DNA of 64,000 nucleotides from Littorina saxatilis (lineage: Eukaryota; Mollusca; Gastropoda; Littorinimorpha; Littorinidae), in the NCBI RefSeq assembly GCF_037325665.1, contig NW_027128331.1, forward strand, positions 109,501 to 173,500, written 5' to 3'. The notes below the pieces were generated by a model that saw only the letters and a program-made list of their open reading frames with translations, searched no databases and was not told the origin of the DNA. Position numbers and translations under genes: made by a program. How positions within the stretch are numbered: the stretch's first letter is position 1; each line of letters begins with the position of its first letter. Shown here one piece after another: positions 10,457 to 22,100 of this stretch.

Positions 10457-12020
10457 GCACACACACACACAGTTAAAACTAACGCATCATATCAACTCCA
10501 TGTATAATTTTCAAAAGAAGGCAAACAGATAAAATGACTAGGGTAATAGGTTAGGTACCTGCCATGTGGGCACTTTTTCCACTGCTGTCCTCAGTCCTAT
10601 ACTTTTCATCAAGACTTGTCACCATGCCGAGTAGATCTAAATTCGGAAGTCTTCATGTGGCTGAGGCATATATCTGACATAGCGTCGATCTTGTTGTAGG
10701 TTAACCTCCTTTCTGAAACAAATGGCAAAATGCGATTAGTTAATATGATGACTACAACCTACACAAATATAAACAGTGTTTTGAAACAGAATAGTCAGGT
10801 TATACAAGCCACTTTACCTATGCAGCATGGTAACCCTACAATATGCGAAACATGTCGACTGCAGCAGCCTGGTTCTTAAAATAATTCTGACGGTCAACAC
10901 AGCCAGAAATGCCAACAAAGACAAGAAAGCTGTTGCAAGGTAAGCTTACCAAACGTTACATAGCGAATCATATGATAGTGCGTAAACAGCAAACAGTAGA
11001 TCTACAATCAAAGAGAGGATCGAGTCTGGAATGAAACGCGATACAGATCTAGCATTCAAAAACTGTCTTTCACGTTCAAGGAAGTTGTTGCAAAGACTTA
11101 CTAAATTGTACAGACAAAACCATGACAGTGCATGTTTTGAATCTGAGGAAAAAATCGTGATCATTTTGACTTTGAGAACAGATTCATTCCGTTTCCTTAT
11201 ATCTGCATGTTCAAGTAAATGGTGGACAGTTTTTTTTCGGGCAGAGTAAACTTAACTTGAGACTCTACTGCAAGTCTTGAAATTCACATAAATCGAACCA
11301 CGAGCAAAGACATCCAAACATTACAGGCACTTTAGATCAACTCATTTCACTAGAGGTGACTGCCTAGCACTGTGTTTGACATCCGTGTCTGCTGAAATAA
11401 AAAGAAATTAAAACAAAACGGATTAACAGTAGGTGACACGTTATCAGAGTGGGAGACACTAGATCTGTCTCTGAACTTACCGGGATACGGCTGCAAGATC
11501 GACACTGACTGCCGCGCTTTCGACAGCTCTTCCTCGCGTGGACATTGGAAACACGCTGTGCAGATCAAATTGTAGGAAATCTCCCTTTGGTATCTTCTTT
11601 ATTTACTTTTCTGGAGCTTAGAAACCGAACAACATGAAATCGTCTTCCCCGGCGAATCGGCGAGGTGAGAACTGGACCACAATCCTTCGCGCGACCCCTG
11701 ACCTGATCTTGACACCTGACCTGCCGTCTACATGCCAAACACGACACAAACCAGTCAACTGCTTGTACCCCTTCAAAACCCCCCACCACCCGTTTTCTTT
11801 GGATACACGCTTTAACTACACACATGCCGACACAATGTTGATCATTGCTTCAATAATTTGAAGATGGTGCTTGAAAATTAACCACGTGAAATGAGTATTT
11901 CGGTGTTTAGCCAAAAATGTTAAAGTTTCTACCACAGACATACACACATACATACGCACGCACGCACGCACAGACAGACAAAGTTTACCATCGCATAGGC
12001 TACACTTACGTGAGCCAAAA
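10304..12020 (-). mobile_element. Helitron-like element, second subfamily (ACAAGAGGCGAAGCC), copy G
   Basis: 1717 bp from ACAAGAGGCGAAGCCTTC to TTACGTGAGCCAAAA. The end hairpin is AGGC-GAA-GCCT, with a second palindrome AGCCTT-C-AAGGCT beside it. It is inserted between A's in the TIR element: GCAGTGGA/ACAGGTCC join to the empty form GTGGAAAAACAGG seen in reverse at about 3969-3983. The interior has an (AC)n tract (10381-10468), a (CGCA/CAGA)n tract near 11955-11985, and no recognisable protein. The nuclear-receptor arrays of the main subfamily are absent. Confidence 0.7.
10381..10468. repeat. (AC)n microsatellite
   Basis: About 88 bases of nearly pure CA repeat within copy G of the Helitron-like elements, near its hairpin end. 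Confidence 0.95.
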
Positions 12021-12126
12021 ACAGGTCCCTGCCAGACTTGCTTGACATGACCTCATTTACATGATATACACACGTGTGATTTGAACGATTATTATCTCAC
12101 GGGTGTCTCTCTCACGTATGTAGTAT

Positions 12127-12350
12127 AATCGAAAATTTCAAAACTAAATTTTCATTTAATTAATATACTTACTCAACTCACATAAATGGCATTAACTTCA
12201 GTTCATTGCTAAGATATTGAAGTAGTACTCGACCCTGGTAAGGGGGGAAGTAACTCCCTAAGAAAAACAATCCGTAGTCAAGGACGGGAGTCACCTCCCC
12301 TACCGGTAACCCGCACATGCGCGGTACTGCTACCGGCCGTCATTCCCCCA
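12127..12350. repeat. Left inverted terminal repeat of DIRS 2
   Basis: Reverse complement of 17250-17449. It includes the AACTTCAGTTCATTGCTAAG, GTCAAGGACGGGAGTCACCT and CATGCGCGG blocks. The outer 55 bases (to ATAAATGGC) are repeated inverted in the internal complementary region. Confidence 0.85.
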
Positions 12351-12410
12351 CGGAAACACACACCTGTAACACATATAATGTTAGCGGGGATGGATGGGAG
12401 GGTATAAACG

Positions 12411-12503
12411 ATGTGAGTTGAGTAAGTATATTAATTAAATGAAAATTTAGTTTTGAAATTTTCGATTCAATCACATATTCTTACCTCAACTCACATAAAT
12501 GGC
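12411..12503. repeat. Internal complementary region of DIRS 2
   Basis: The first half (ATGTGAGTTGAGTAAGTATA to GAAATTTTCGATT) is the reverse complement of the extreme left end. The second half (TTCAATCACATATTC to ATAAATGGC) is the reverse complement of the extreme right end. The two meet with an overlap of about three bases. This is the known DIRS arrangement, thought to template the joining of the two ends in a circular intermediate. Confidence 0.85.
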
Positions 12504-12641
12504 AGATTGCACATAAAGGCGGTGGGATACTCACATTAATCTCTTGGAAGTATCTGGCCTGCGGCAACCATAGCTGGGAGGCAGTTGGTACCGTCCGGGT
12601 AAGTGCTGGCAATGCCCCGGAGGTAGTAGCTGAGGAAGACA

Positions 12642-13458
12642 TCATGAGTCGTCCAGTATGCAGCTTTGAGGACGTCTGACATCCTTCCAGACTTGAGGAC
12701 AGCTAAGGAAGTTGCCCACGCTTAAGCCTCGTGCATACGAGGTGATCGAGGAGGAAGGACTGACTGCCCCCCCCCCTTTTTGTGTCTGCCACCACTGATA
12801 AGCATGCCTTATAAGTGTGGAAGACCATCTGGAAAGCGTGGTTTTTGCAAAGTCTTTATTTCGGGCTGAAATGATCGAAATAAACAACAACTTCGGAGCT
12901 GATGCTCGAAACGGAGCGGTGCGCGACAAGTAAGCCTTAAGCGCGCGTACCGGGCAGTTAGAAAAATCCGGATCGCCGGGGGCTAAAAATGTCCCGGAGA
13001 GGCCGAATGGAAATGATCGGTGAAAGTGGACCAGGTTTTTGATTCTCGGCGAGAAAATCGGGACGGACACGCAGTGAAACCGAGCCGTCTCTTCCGAAAG
13101 TGATATCCCGGTCTAGGCCTGAGAGGCCGTGGATCTCACTGCCCCTCCGCGCGGAAGCGAGCAGTATGAGCATGGGAGTTTTGCGCGTAAGGTCAGAGAG
13201 ACTAGCGTCTTGTAAAGGTTCAAAAGCACTAGAACGGAGAAATTCGAGTACTAGAAGAACGTCCCAAGCCGGGACAGAAGTTCTCTCCGTTGCAGAACTG
13301 AGGGCCGCGCCCTTTAGCACACTCGCGATAACTCCCCCGAGGGAGATGGAGCGTCCAAGTTGCTTAAAAGTAACAGAGATGGCTGAGCGGCGAGCGCTCA
13401 AAGCGGACGCGGCGCGTCCCCGAGCGGAGAGCCATGCCAGATGGTTTGCGACCTGCAT
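12642..13458 (-). pseudogene. DIRS 2 tyrosine recombinase region (fossil)
   Basis: Recognised by VPAWDVLLVLEFL, LQDASLSDLTRKTPMLILL and ASARRGSEIHGLSG, the N-terminal part of a phage-integrase-type catalytic fold. The Arg of the SARRGSEIH block is the first catalytic Arg expected. The C-terminal part includes LSRWSSTLIRHAYQWW and SITSYARGLSVGNFL, corresponding to the H-x-x-R and final catalytic box. The place between RNase H and the internal complementary region fits DIRS. It is broken. Confidence 0.75.
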
Positions 13459-13499
13459 TGATCGCAGGGCGACCGGGACAACAATATTAGCCGCAAACC

Positions 13500-14783
13500 A
13501 TCGAGTCCGAGCCAGCCAGTGTGACTAGTAGACAGAGGAGGTGGCCTGTGAGCCTTTCTGGCCTAAGTCCAAAAGCGAAAACGGAGGCGCCTGAGCACCC
13601 CAGTGATCTTCGAACCCTCTCCAGGCGTGAGGATCCAGGCCCTCGGGGCGATGTGCAGAGTCCCCGTTCTGGGCTGGAAAAGCTCCCCTCGCCGGCGGCC
13701 GAGCGGGATTGGCGGGCCGCTGGTGAGCCGCATGGGGTCCGGGAACTAATGCTGACTGGGCCAGCGCGGTGCCACGAGAAGGAGATGAAGCCGCTCCAAG
13801 TCGGCTTTAGGCTGAACCCTTCCGATGAGTGGAGTGGGAGGGAAGGCGTAAGCCTCTAGCCCTGCCCAGCTGATCGTCATCGTGTCGATTTGTCAAGCTT
13901 CCGGGCCCGGAAACAGACGCGACGATCGGGAGGCGAGGTGAAAATCTCGTGGCAAAAAGGACGACCATCGGACGCTCTACCTGCGCCCAAAGAAGGAGGA
14001 GCGCCTGATGGGTGATGGTCCACTCCGTGTGGAGGGTCTGGAAGGAACGGCTGATGACGTCGGCAAGGACGTTCAGGCAGCCGGGCAGATAGCGAGCCGA
14101 GATCAGGATCTAAGAGAGAGTCTCGCATGCTCGGCTGGACCACAGCCGAGATCGGGACCCGCCCTGTTTGTTGGAATAAGCAGAGACCGCCGTGTTGTCG
14201 TAAAGAAACAACAAATGGGTGCACTGGAAAGCGGAGAGAAAGTGATGAAACAGAAGCCAAGGAGTGTTCATCCACTGAGGCGTGGTCTGCTGCGACCAGA
14301 CCCCGAAACGGAACTGAGACGTCCCAGCCGTGTGACGTCGGATTCCAGACTGGACTGAGCGCCGCCTGAAAAGGGCGCGCCTGCAGTTTGTATAAACGAC
14401 GTTGAGTTGGACGGACTGCCCACTCCCGTGAATCGAACACCATGCCTTGGTGCAACACCCCGGGGACAACCAAAATTGTGCCGTAAAGTCCCAAGAAGGG
14501 GTGGCCGAGAAACTCCTCTATAGCCTGCTTCCGCAGAAAGAGAAGGATTTCCGCCTGTAAAGTCTCCTGAGCGTCTGGGCTGACCGGAAACCGGAAGTTG
14601 GCCGGCGCCCTGGACGAAGGGGCTTTGCCTTCCTGCCAAGGAAGGCGGAACCCCGATCGAATCACCCCCATGCTCCATAGGCTGCTTGTCCGAGACAGCC
14701 AAGCTGTCAGGACCCGGAAGAGGCCGCCTGCTACCAAAAGGGTAGAGGCTGGGGGGGGGGTGACTGGATCGGGGGTGGCTCAT
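13500..14783 (-). pseudogene. DIRS 2 reverse transcriptase / RNase H region (fossil)
   Basis: The start of the RT domain is seen as LWSMGVIRSGFRLPW followed by AEILLFLRKQAIEEF, the opening helix of DIRS-type RTs. A later DNTAVSAYSNKQGGSRSRLW block is the RNase H signature of this group. It lies between ORF1 and the recombinase, in the same direction. It is broken and shorter than a complete DIRS RT/RH. Confidence 0.75.
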
Positions 14784-17044
14784 TGGGGGTTGGGCTTGCG
14801 CCCAGACCCCCGCTTCCCGAAGGAAGGTTTACGCTGGTAAGGACGGGACCGTGACCCACCCCTACCTGCGCGAGACGACTGCTGCCCAGAAGAGCTGTCT
14901 GGCGCCGACGTAGAACTCCGTGGTTTGTTGCTGTGCTGCTTAAGAGCGAGTTCCGTCAGTTGCACCACATGTTGGTCACGAGTTTCCTCAGTTTGCTGCC
15001 GAAGGGCATCCAAAGAGCGAGACCCCAGCAACGCACCCTCTGAAAAGGGAGAGACTCTCAAAGAGTCTATGGTGGCCTTATCCGTCAGGCGAGAGCCGTT
15101 AAGAAAAGCCTCGCGCCTCCAGAACACCACCTGAGAGTAGAGCCGAGCAGCAAGCGTCATCTGACTGTCAGTGACCTTCGCAAGCGCCGCCAGGAGCATG
15201 GCAGCATCAGCCTCAATAGCATCGTCACGAAACCTAAAAGGCTCGATGGACGAAGCGATGGCTCTCGTGAGAGACCGGATGAGCGTTTCCGCTAAAGAGG
15301 TCAGTTCAAGGGAAGAACGACCGCTTTCCTCCAGCCCGAGTAGACTCTGTTCCGTACAAACGGAAGTCCTATCTCGGCTATAACCATCCTGCCGCAAGCG
15401 AGCCAGTTCCGGAGTCACCAGAAGTGGAGCTGTGGGCAGCGAAAAAGAGGAGAGAAGAGAATGTGGCCTGCTAGGCAGCCGCGATCTTCTTGAGTTGGCT
15501 GGGAGGCCGCCGCCTGCCTGAGCCGAGGTTAACCAAGGCTGGGCAGAAGGGGGGGCTTCCCCATGAGCAGCCAAAAGAGGGTAGGGTGTGTTAGCGTCCG
15601 CCAACACCTGAGCCATCACAAACGGGACGGAAGGAGATTCCATGAAACGGAACTTCGCCCTCGTGTCCCCCGCGCCCGCAAAGTCTGCCAAAGCAGAAGG
15701 AGGGGGTGCGACAACAGTAGAGTCGGCGGAGACACCCTCAGGGAAGTACCGTGAGGTTATCTCCGCAGCCAACTCCAGAGTAGGGCCCAGCTTATTGGGA
15801 ATCCGTAAGGGGGTAACGGATTCGGAACGATCCTCATCCCCTTCCTGTTCCTCTCCAAAACCTTCCTGATCTCCATCAGAAGGAGGGTCCGGTAAACCGG
15901 AAACCCACCCGTCCACGGAAGCGGAAGTGGCTAGAGTCGGTTGAACAATAGACGGAAGCGCCGCAAACTGTCCACCAACAGCACCGCCGACAACCGGAAC
16001 CGCCGCGGCGGAACCGGAAGTCGGGGCCGGAAGTCGATGCGTAACCAGGGACGGGATAGCAGGGACACTGCCACCGGAACCACTAGCCCGCTGTCCTCCA
16101 CCGGAAGTGCCTGCCACAGCACAACCGGAAGTCGAGGACGACAATCCGCGGGCAGGCCTGACCGGAAGCCCCGAGGGGCAACCAGAGGAGCCTACCCCCT
16201 GCGAACTCCAACCAGGAACGCCGGCAGCCGAACCAAGAGCTACAGGTCGATGACCGCCGACAGAATCTTGTAGGCCAGAGCTGGGCAAACAAGACGCTGC
16301 TGCCTGCCCCCCAGAGGCCGGGACAGCCGAAACTGATCCCAGGGGGGCAGGCTGGCGCGCTACGCCGCTCCCTAGCGCACCCGCCACGTGATGGACGGTG
16401 TACTGCCGGGGAGGAGCCGTCTGCGAACCCGGCAACGCAAGAGCGTAACCCGGGCCCGCAGGCAAGTGTGAGCCCCCAAAAAGATGGGGACTCCCACAAA
16501 CGCCGCCCAACGCCGAAGCGCTGGAACCGGGCGGCGCTAAGGCCGCGAACCCCCCTGACAAGGCAGGGGAATCCGCAACCGAACCAGAAAAATCCGGCCC
16601 GAGATCGTCCGACGTGATCGTCGCGGACGGCCGCAGCCTAGAAAGAGAAGCCACCCCCCCCACGCCAGGCGGGAGGGGAGCGACAGGCCTTTCCGCCGAA
16701 TGTAAGGCAACTAGGTCATGTTTCAGAGTTGCGAACATAGCCAGAATTTCTTCCCGCGACACGGACTCGCTAGACCGTGGCGTCTGCGAGCGCGAGAGAG
16801 GAGAAGAAGAACGTTCCCGCGTAGGGAAAACCGGTGACGGTGACGTAGAGTCGAGCGAAACCAGTTCTGTCTTCTTAGTCACCGGGTCCGTAACCAGAAT
16901 TAAAGAAGTAGGCTGTGAAGAAGCCACAGAGGCACGCGTCTTTGATTTAGACTTAGACTTGTCTTTATCCTTCTCTTTTCCCGGTGAAGAGAGTAGGGAA
17001 ACAAGTTTGCCCTTGCTTTTTGAGTTTTTGTCCGCCATTTGCAA
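14780..17044 (-). CDS. DIRS 2 ORF1 (gag-like, fossil element)
   Basis: A 754-residue open frame. The likely start is the third codon (MADKNSKSKGK) rather than the first Met, because the same M-A-D-K start recurs in the leader of DIRS relic 1. The order is: a lysine/serine-rich head (KEKDKDKSKSKSK), a Ser/Thr/Pro-rich part, a long low-complexity Gly/Ser/Ala/Val/Pro middle (about 120-400) that gives the DNA its CCGGAA-rich look, an acidic patch (GDQEGFGEEQEGDEDRSE), a helical part with LARLRQDGYSRD and FRDDAIEADAAMLLAALA, and a basic tail GGSRSRPYQRKPSFGKRG likely to bind nucleic acid. No zinc knuckle is seen. It is the packaging-type ORF1 of DIRS elements, inferred from position and basic tail. 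Confidence 0.7.
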   Translation of the reverse strand: MQMADKNSKSKGKLVSLLSSPGKEKDKDKSKSKSKTRASVASSQPTSLILVTDPVTKKTELVSLDSTSPSPVFPTRERSSSPLSRSQTPRSSESVSREEILAMFATLKHDLVALHSAERPVAPLPPGVGGVASLSRLRPSATITSDDLGPDFSGSVADSPALSGGFAALAPPGSSASALGGVCGSPHLFGGSHLPAGPGYALALPGSQTAPPRQYTVHHVAGALGSGVARQPAPLGSVSAVPASGGQAAASCLPSSGLQDSVGGHRPVALGSAAGVPGWSSQGVGSSGCPSGLPVRPARGLSSSTSGCAVAGTSGGGQRASGSGGSVPAIPSLVTHRLPAPTSGSAAAVPVVGGAVGGQFAALPSIVQPTLATSASVDGWVSGLPDPPSDGDQEGFGEEQEGDEDRSESVTPLRIPNKLGPTLELAAEITSRYFPEGVSADSTVVAPPPSALADFAGAGDTRAKFRFMESPSVPFVMAQVLADANTPYPLLAAHGEAPPSAQPWLTSAQAGGGLPANSRRSRLPSRPHSLLSSFSLPTAPLLVTPELARLRQDGYSRDRTSVCTEQSLLGLEESGRSSLELTSLAETLIRSLTRAIASSIEPFRFRDDAIEADAAMLLAALAKVTDSQMTLAARLYSQVVFWRREAFLNGSRLTDKATIDSLRVSPFSEGALLGSRSLDALRQQTEETRDQHVVQLTELALKQHSNKPRSSTSAPDSSSGQQSSRAGRGGSRSRPYQRKPSFGKRGSGRKPNPQ

Positions 17045-17249
17045 TATCGAACACGCGCACGTGGAGATGAATTACAACAGCGAAAATACTCAAACGAACG
17101 AAAATACTCGAACGAACGCAGCGAAGAGATAGTGAAACGATCTTACCTAAAGATAGCAACGCAAAGACCAGGGTCAAATGGCCTTCCACGAAGGCCAAGG
17201 CAAAAAATATGCCGGAGTACCACAACACGTCTGTGCAGGAGTGTTGAAG

Positions 17250-17449
17250 TGGGTGGAATGACGGCCGGTAGCAGGACCGCGCATGTGCGGGTTACCGGTA
17301 GGGGAGGTGACTCCCGTCCTTGACTACGGATTGTTTTTCTTAGGGAGTTACTTCCCCCCTTACCAGGGTCGAGTACTACTTCAATATCTTAGCAATGAAC
17401 TGAAGTTAATGCCATTTATGTGAGTTGAGGTAAGAATATGTGATTGAAT
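17250..17449. repeat. Right inverted terminal repeat of DIRS 2
   Basis: Inverted partner of 12127-12350. It precedes ORF1 in transcription and probably contains the promoter, as in other DIRS elements; no promoter motif is obvious. Confidence 0.85.
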
Positions 17450-17900
17450 GTATTATACTGCAAAATAATCGTGTGAATGAGACAGTATACAATTATATAG
17501 CTATTCTGATGAACACGTGGGGGAATTCGGGGGCTGTGATTGGATGGTCTCTTCCGATCATCAAAGCATAATGCTACGGAAGTCGGCCATTTTTCTCAAT
17601 ATCCAAAAGCATATTGTCGATAACAAAGACGCATGGTTCCGGTTTACCCATCTGTACCACGGCGATGTTTCTATCGACAACAGCATACGCCGACAACTTA
17701 AAAAGCTGTTTCAACAACTGTGTTGTGAAATCGAATGCACTTGGAGTCCGTTTTTCTTCCAAAGTCAGAAAGCGTGTAGCGGTGTGCATGTCTGCGCGAA
17801 CATGATGCGCGTAAGAAGTTTGTCTGCTATCAAAACCTGAGATCAACGCATCGACGCAAAAACTGTCATTTTGTAAGTTTGGAACAACAAATCAAGGTCA
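17450..17900. other. Probable interspersed repeat, no gene
   Basis: Holds a block beginning GTGATTGGATGGTCTCTTCC that I recall as part of a common gastropod repeat. ORFs on both strands (17517-17846) overlap and neither looks like a conserved protein. It lies between DIRS 2 and the hairpin MITE. Confidence 0.35.
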
Positions 17901-17941
17901 TAACAGCTATATAATCGCTATTGTGTTTTCAGCGTAGCAAT

Positions 17942-18147
17942 TGTAGTGTTTGAGAATCTGTTACCATCTAAGGGAAGCAACTGCTACAGATGTGTTAAAT
18001 AACTAACGAGAGTTAGGGCGCTTGTTACATACACGGATCATCATCATGGCTGACAATAAACACAGCTTGCCCCTCAAACCATCGCTTGTCGGCTTTATCG
18101 TGTACATGCATGGTGAATCTGTATCCACCTTCATCACAGACATCATA
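17942..18147 (+). repeat. Left LTR of the Gypsy element
   Basis: Starts TGTAGTGTTTGAGAATCTG and ends near CACAGACATCAT. It contains ATCATCATCATGGCTGACAA near the middle. Its partner is at 22810-23015. No clear TATA box or polyadenylation signal is visible. Confidence 0.9.
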
Positions 18148-18254
18148 TTGGCGACGAGGTAAATTATTTTACGTACATATCGGCTCTACCTTGTGCAAGA
18201 ACTTTGTAATCTCACTTTTCTGACTGGCCACGTGCGTGCTTCTCAACTTCCAAC

Positions 18255-19125
18255 ATGGCTGAACAGTTATCTGCACTACCTACTTATCCTTCGTTTGACT
18301 GTTCGTCTGATGGCCTGTCTATCAGATGGAGCAAGTGGATCGCAAGACTAGAGAACCTGTTCGTTGCATTCAACATTGCCAACGACAAGAGGAAGAAAGC
18401 GTTGCTGCTTAAGTACGCTGTGAATGACATTGTGGACTCTTTTCCAGCTGCTGATCTGACCCCTCGGGAGGGTGAGACTCACTTCCAGAAACTTGTTGAT
18501 CGTATCAATGAACATTTTAACCCACAGATCAACAGAGAGTATCAGGTTTTTACCTTCAGACAGCTCACGCAAACATCTGACAGTGTTGACATTTTTTATC
18601 AACAGCTGAAACGACATGCCTCTCTCTGTAACTTTGCAAACATTGAGTCTGAAATTAAATCGCAGCTGATAACCGGTTGCAAAGTGAACAAGGTGCGAGA
18701 GAAGGGCCTGAGCAACCCAGGAATGACACTTTCTTTCTTTCTTTATTTGGTGTTTAACGTCGTTTTCAACCATTCAAGGTTATATCGCTACGGGAGAAAT
18801 GACACTGTCTGACCTCCTGCAGTATGCCCGCACATTGGAGTTGACTGCTTCTTACTCAAGAAAAATGCATGAAGACGGTGCAGTTTAACCGACTCCATCG
18901 TTCAGCTACATCAAGCCAGCATCAGCCTGATCGACGTCATAACCAGCCAACCGAGCATTGCAAGAACTGTGGTGGTACATGGCCGCATGAGAAGGGACAG
19001 CGTTTGTGCCCTGCTTTCAACAAACAGTGCCGCTCCTGTGGAAAATTCAACCACTTCTCATCCGTCTGCCGTTCCAGTCCACGCAACGGCAAGATCAGGG
19101 ACAGGTGGAAGGGGCAGTGCATCCT
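18255..19125 (+). pseudogene. Gypsy gag region (fossil)
   Basis: The capsid-like start MAEQLSALPTYPSFD is followed by a helical part (LLLKYAVNDIVDSFPAAD, FRQLTQTSDSVDIFYQQLKR) typical of Ty3 gag. A double knuckle follows: CKNCGGTWPHEKGQRLCPA then CRSCGKFNHFSSVC, whose second half is a standard CX2CX4HX4C. Broken; it contains a nested SINE fragment. Confidence 0.8.
18731..18797 (-). mobile_element. SINE 3' fragment inside Gypsy gag
   Basis: 67 bases matching in reverse the tail of the SINE at 53279-54317: the GATATAACCTTGAATGGTTG, AAAACGACGTTAAACACCAA and ATAAAGAAAGAAAG blocks. It is flanked by a 9-bp direct repeat AATGACACT (18722-18730 and 18798-18806), the mark of LINE-driven retroposition with 5' truncation. 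Confidence 0.85.
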
Positions 19126-22100
19126 CTTCCTCCTCCTCCCAACAGCCTCGCTCTATCAAGCACAAGCCCAAACCTGTTCACCACGTTGAGCAACATGGTG
19201 AATGTGACAACAACGACGCTTCGTTCATCGACGACGGCAATGACTCAGACACTGAGTACGTCTTCACTGCAAACGGCAACTCGCATCAACTGCCACGCTT
19301 CAAGGTCTACCTCAACGGACAACAGACAACCTTCCTTGCTGATTCCGGAGCTACAGTCAATCTGCTATCACGGACAGATTATGAAAGTCTTACACCCAAG
19401 CCACCGCTCAGCCCGTCAAACGTGAGAATCTCTGCGTACGGCAATCAACACTCCATCCGTGCGTTTGGACAGTTTTGCGCTGAACTACACACTGACACAG
19501 CATCCTGCTCAGCCACGATATGTGTTGTTCCAGGCAATGAGAAACCCATCCTGAGCTGGTCAACCTCGCAAACACTCAAGCTGCTGACCACCGTCCACTG
19601 CATCGAGCACAAAACTCAGCAAGAGAACCAGCTTGGTAAACTCAATGATCGACAGATCAAACTCCACATCGACGAGACGGTACAGCCTGTCGCTCAGCAC
19701 TACCGTCGTGTTCCCTTTCATGTCCGCAAGCATGTGGAAGAACAAATCCGAAAGGATGAAGAACTTGGTGTCATCGAGAAGGCAACTGGTCCAACACCAT
19801 GGGTATCTCCTATAGTTGTGGTGCCTAAACCCAAGTCTCCAGGCAAGGTACGCGTGTGCGTCGACATGCGTTCTGCAAACAAGGCCATCAGGAGAGAACG
19901 TCATGCTACCCCAACACTTGATGAACTGAAAACCATGCTCGCAGGTGCTAAAGTTTTCAGCAAGCTTGACCTGAACCAAGGCTACAACCAGCTAGAACTA
20001 GCTGAGGAGTCACGCTACATCACGACGTTCTCCACACATCTTGGTCTCTACAGATACCGACGCCTCTTCTTTGGTGTGAACTCCGCAAGCGAGATCTTCC
20101 AAGAAACCATCAGGCAAGTACTGTCTGGCCACAAGGGTGTCATAAACATCAGTGACGACATTCTCTGCTACGGTACGTCACAGCAAGACCATGACAACAA
20201 CCTACGCGCTCTCATGCAGCGTCTCCGTGAGAAAGACCTCACTCTCATCGCTGACAAGTGTGAGTACAACAAGAAGTCGCTTGAGTTCCTTGGTCACATC
20301 TTCGGGGAAGACGGCATCACCCCAAGCCAAGACAAGCTCAAGACCATTCTTGAACTGCCAACACCAACCAACGCATCTGAAGTAAGAAGTCTTCTCGGCA
20401 TGATGAACTTCTGTGGTGCACACTTCATTCCAAACTATGCAACACTCACCCATGAACTCCGTCTGCTGACAAAGAAGACAACACCATGGTCGTGGAATGA
20501 AAAGCATGACGCAGCCCTCGGAACGCTGAAAGTAGAACTCAGCAAAGCAACGACACTTGCTTACTTCCATCCAGGAAAACCGACAGAGATCTACACCGAC
20601 GGCAGTCCTGTAGGCATCTCTGCAGTCCTGACCCAAGACAAGCAAATCATCCAGTTTGCAAGCCGAGCGCTCACTCCAACAGAACAAAGATACTCACAGA
20701 CAGAACGTGAAGCACTCGCCATCACATGGGCCTGTGAATATTTCCACATCTACCTGTTTGGTGCTCCATTCACTGTCTACACTGACCACAAGCCTTTGGT
20801 CAGCATGTTCAACAACCCTCGTGCTCAACTCTCTGCTCGTGTTGAACGCTGGGTACTGAGAACACAGCCCTACGAAATGACTGTTCAGTACCGACCTGGT
20901 TTCGACAACCCCGCCGACTATCTGAGTCGACATCCAGTCCAACAGCATCCCAGCAGCAGAGAAGAGAAGATCGCAGAAGAGTATCTTCACTACGTTGTCG
21001 ACACGTCCACTCCAAAAGCCATGACGTTAGACACCGTCATCTCAGAAACAGCGAAAGATGTCACCCTTATGGCAGTGATCAACGCAATCCTTACCAGTGA
21101 CTGGGAAGCCAAAGACGACGTTGACACAAAAACTTTCAGAACCCTCTACTTGTGTCGTTCAGAACTCTCACTCAGTCACAACGCATCAGTTCTACTCAAG
21201 GGTACACGCATCGTTCTCCCAGAGTCTCTTCATCTTCAAGCTGTGAAAGTCGCTCACACTGGACATCAAGGCATCGTCAAGACAGTCGCCATGCTTCGAG
21301 AAAAGGTTTGGTTCCGAGGAATGCAAGAGACTGTCGAGAAAGTGGTAAAAAACTGCTTAACCTGTCAAATCTCCACTCACACACCAGCCAGAGAACCGCT
21401 GAAGATGTCTCCACTGCCCACAGCACCTTGGTCTGAACTGAGTGCTGATTTCGCAGACGCACCCAACGGAAACATTCTCCTTGTCATCACAGATGAATAT
21501 TCCAGATTCACCGTTGTTGACATTTTGCAATCAACATCCAGCCGGAGTGTGATTCCACGTCTCGACAAGATCTTCGCAGAATACGGCATACCAGATGTTC
21601 TGAAGACAGACAATGGCCCACCATTCAACAGCCACGAGTTCGCGACATACGCAACACACACCGGGTTCAAGCACAGGAAGATCACCCCCGTGCAAATGGA
21701 GAAACGGAACGCTTTATGCGTACCGTCAAGAAGACTGTCAAAGCCGCCCATGCACAACAGCTGAACTGGAAACAGGAAATGTACAAGTTTCTTCTTGACT
21801 ACAGAACAACTCCACACTGCACAACTGGTGTCGCCCCTGCTACTGCCCTCTTTGGTCGCAACATCAAGAACAGACTACCACAACTCCCGCCGCAGCAGCC
21901 AGCGGACGCGAAGATGAGACAACAGGATGCCCGCGCCAAAGGCAAGATGAAGCTCTACGCAGACAACAAGAACAATGTCAAACCAAGCAACCTTCAGATT
22001 GGTGATTCTGTTCTCATCAAGGACACTTCCATTAAGAAGTCTACTCCTCCATTCAACCCAACACCCCTCACTGTTGTGTCAAAGAACGGTTCTATGATCT

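Larger units (their letters stand above)
9281..12124. mobile_element. TIR element (ATCCTACATAC family), copy 2, split by two insertions
   Basis: Reverse-complement relative of 3872-4233. It runs from ATCCTACATACTGTACTTAC at the left to CTCACGTATGTAGTAT at the right. Once the inserts at 9451-10222 and 10304-12020 are set aside it is about 355 bp, the same as copy 1. It directly follows DIRS relic 1 and directly precedes the DIRS element at 12127. Confidence 0.8.
12127..17449 (-). mobile_element. DIRS-type tyrosine-recombinase retroelement 2 (fossil)
   Basis: About 5.3 kb on the minus strand, in DIRS order: right inverted repeat and leader (17449-17045), gag-like ORF1 (17044-14780), RT/RNase H (about 14783-13500), tyrosine recombinase (about 13458-12642), internal complementary region (12411-12503), and left inverted repeat (12127-12350). 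The ends are inverted copies sharing ACCGGTAGGGGAGGTGACTC/GAGTCACCTCCCCTACCGGT and GTGAGTTGAG/CTCAACTCAC. There is no target duplication, as known for the family. It is recognisable but not whole; I estimate several breaks, mostly in the RT and recombinase parts. Moderately old. Confidence 0.85.

Noticed and set aside
10304-12020. Host gene inside the 1.7-kb second-subfamily element
   Set aside because: Frames at 11031-11861 are short, overlap on both strands and lack splice-linked continuity; no recognised domain.
14008-14840. Plus-strand ORFs opposite the DIRS RT
   Set aside because: Shadow frames of GC-rich coding sequence on the minus strand.
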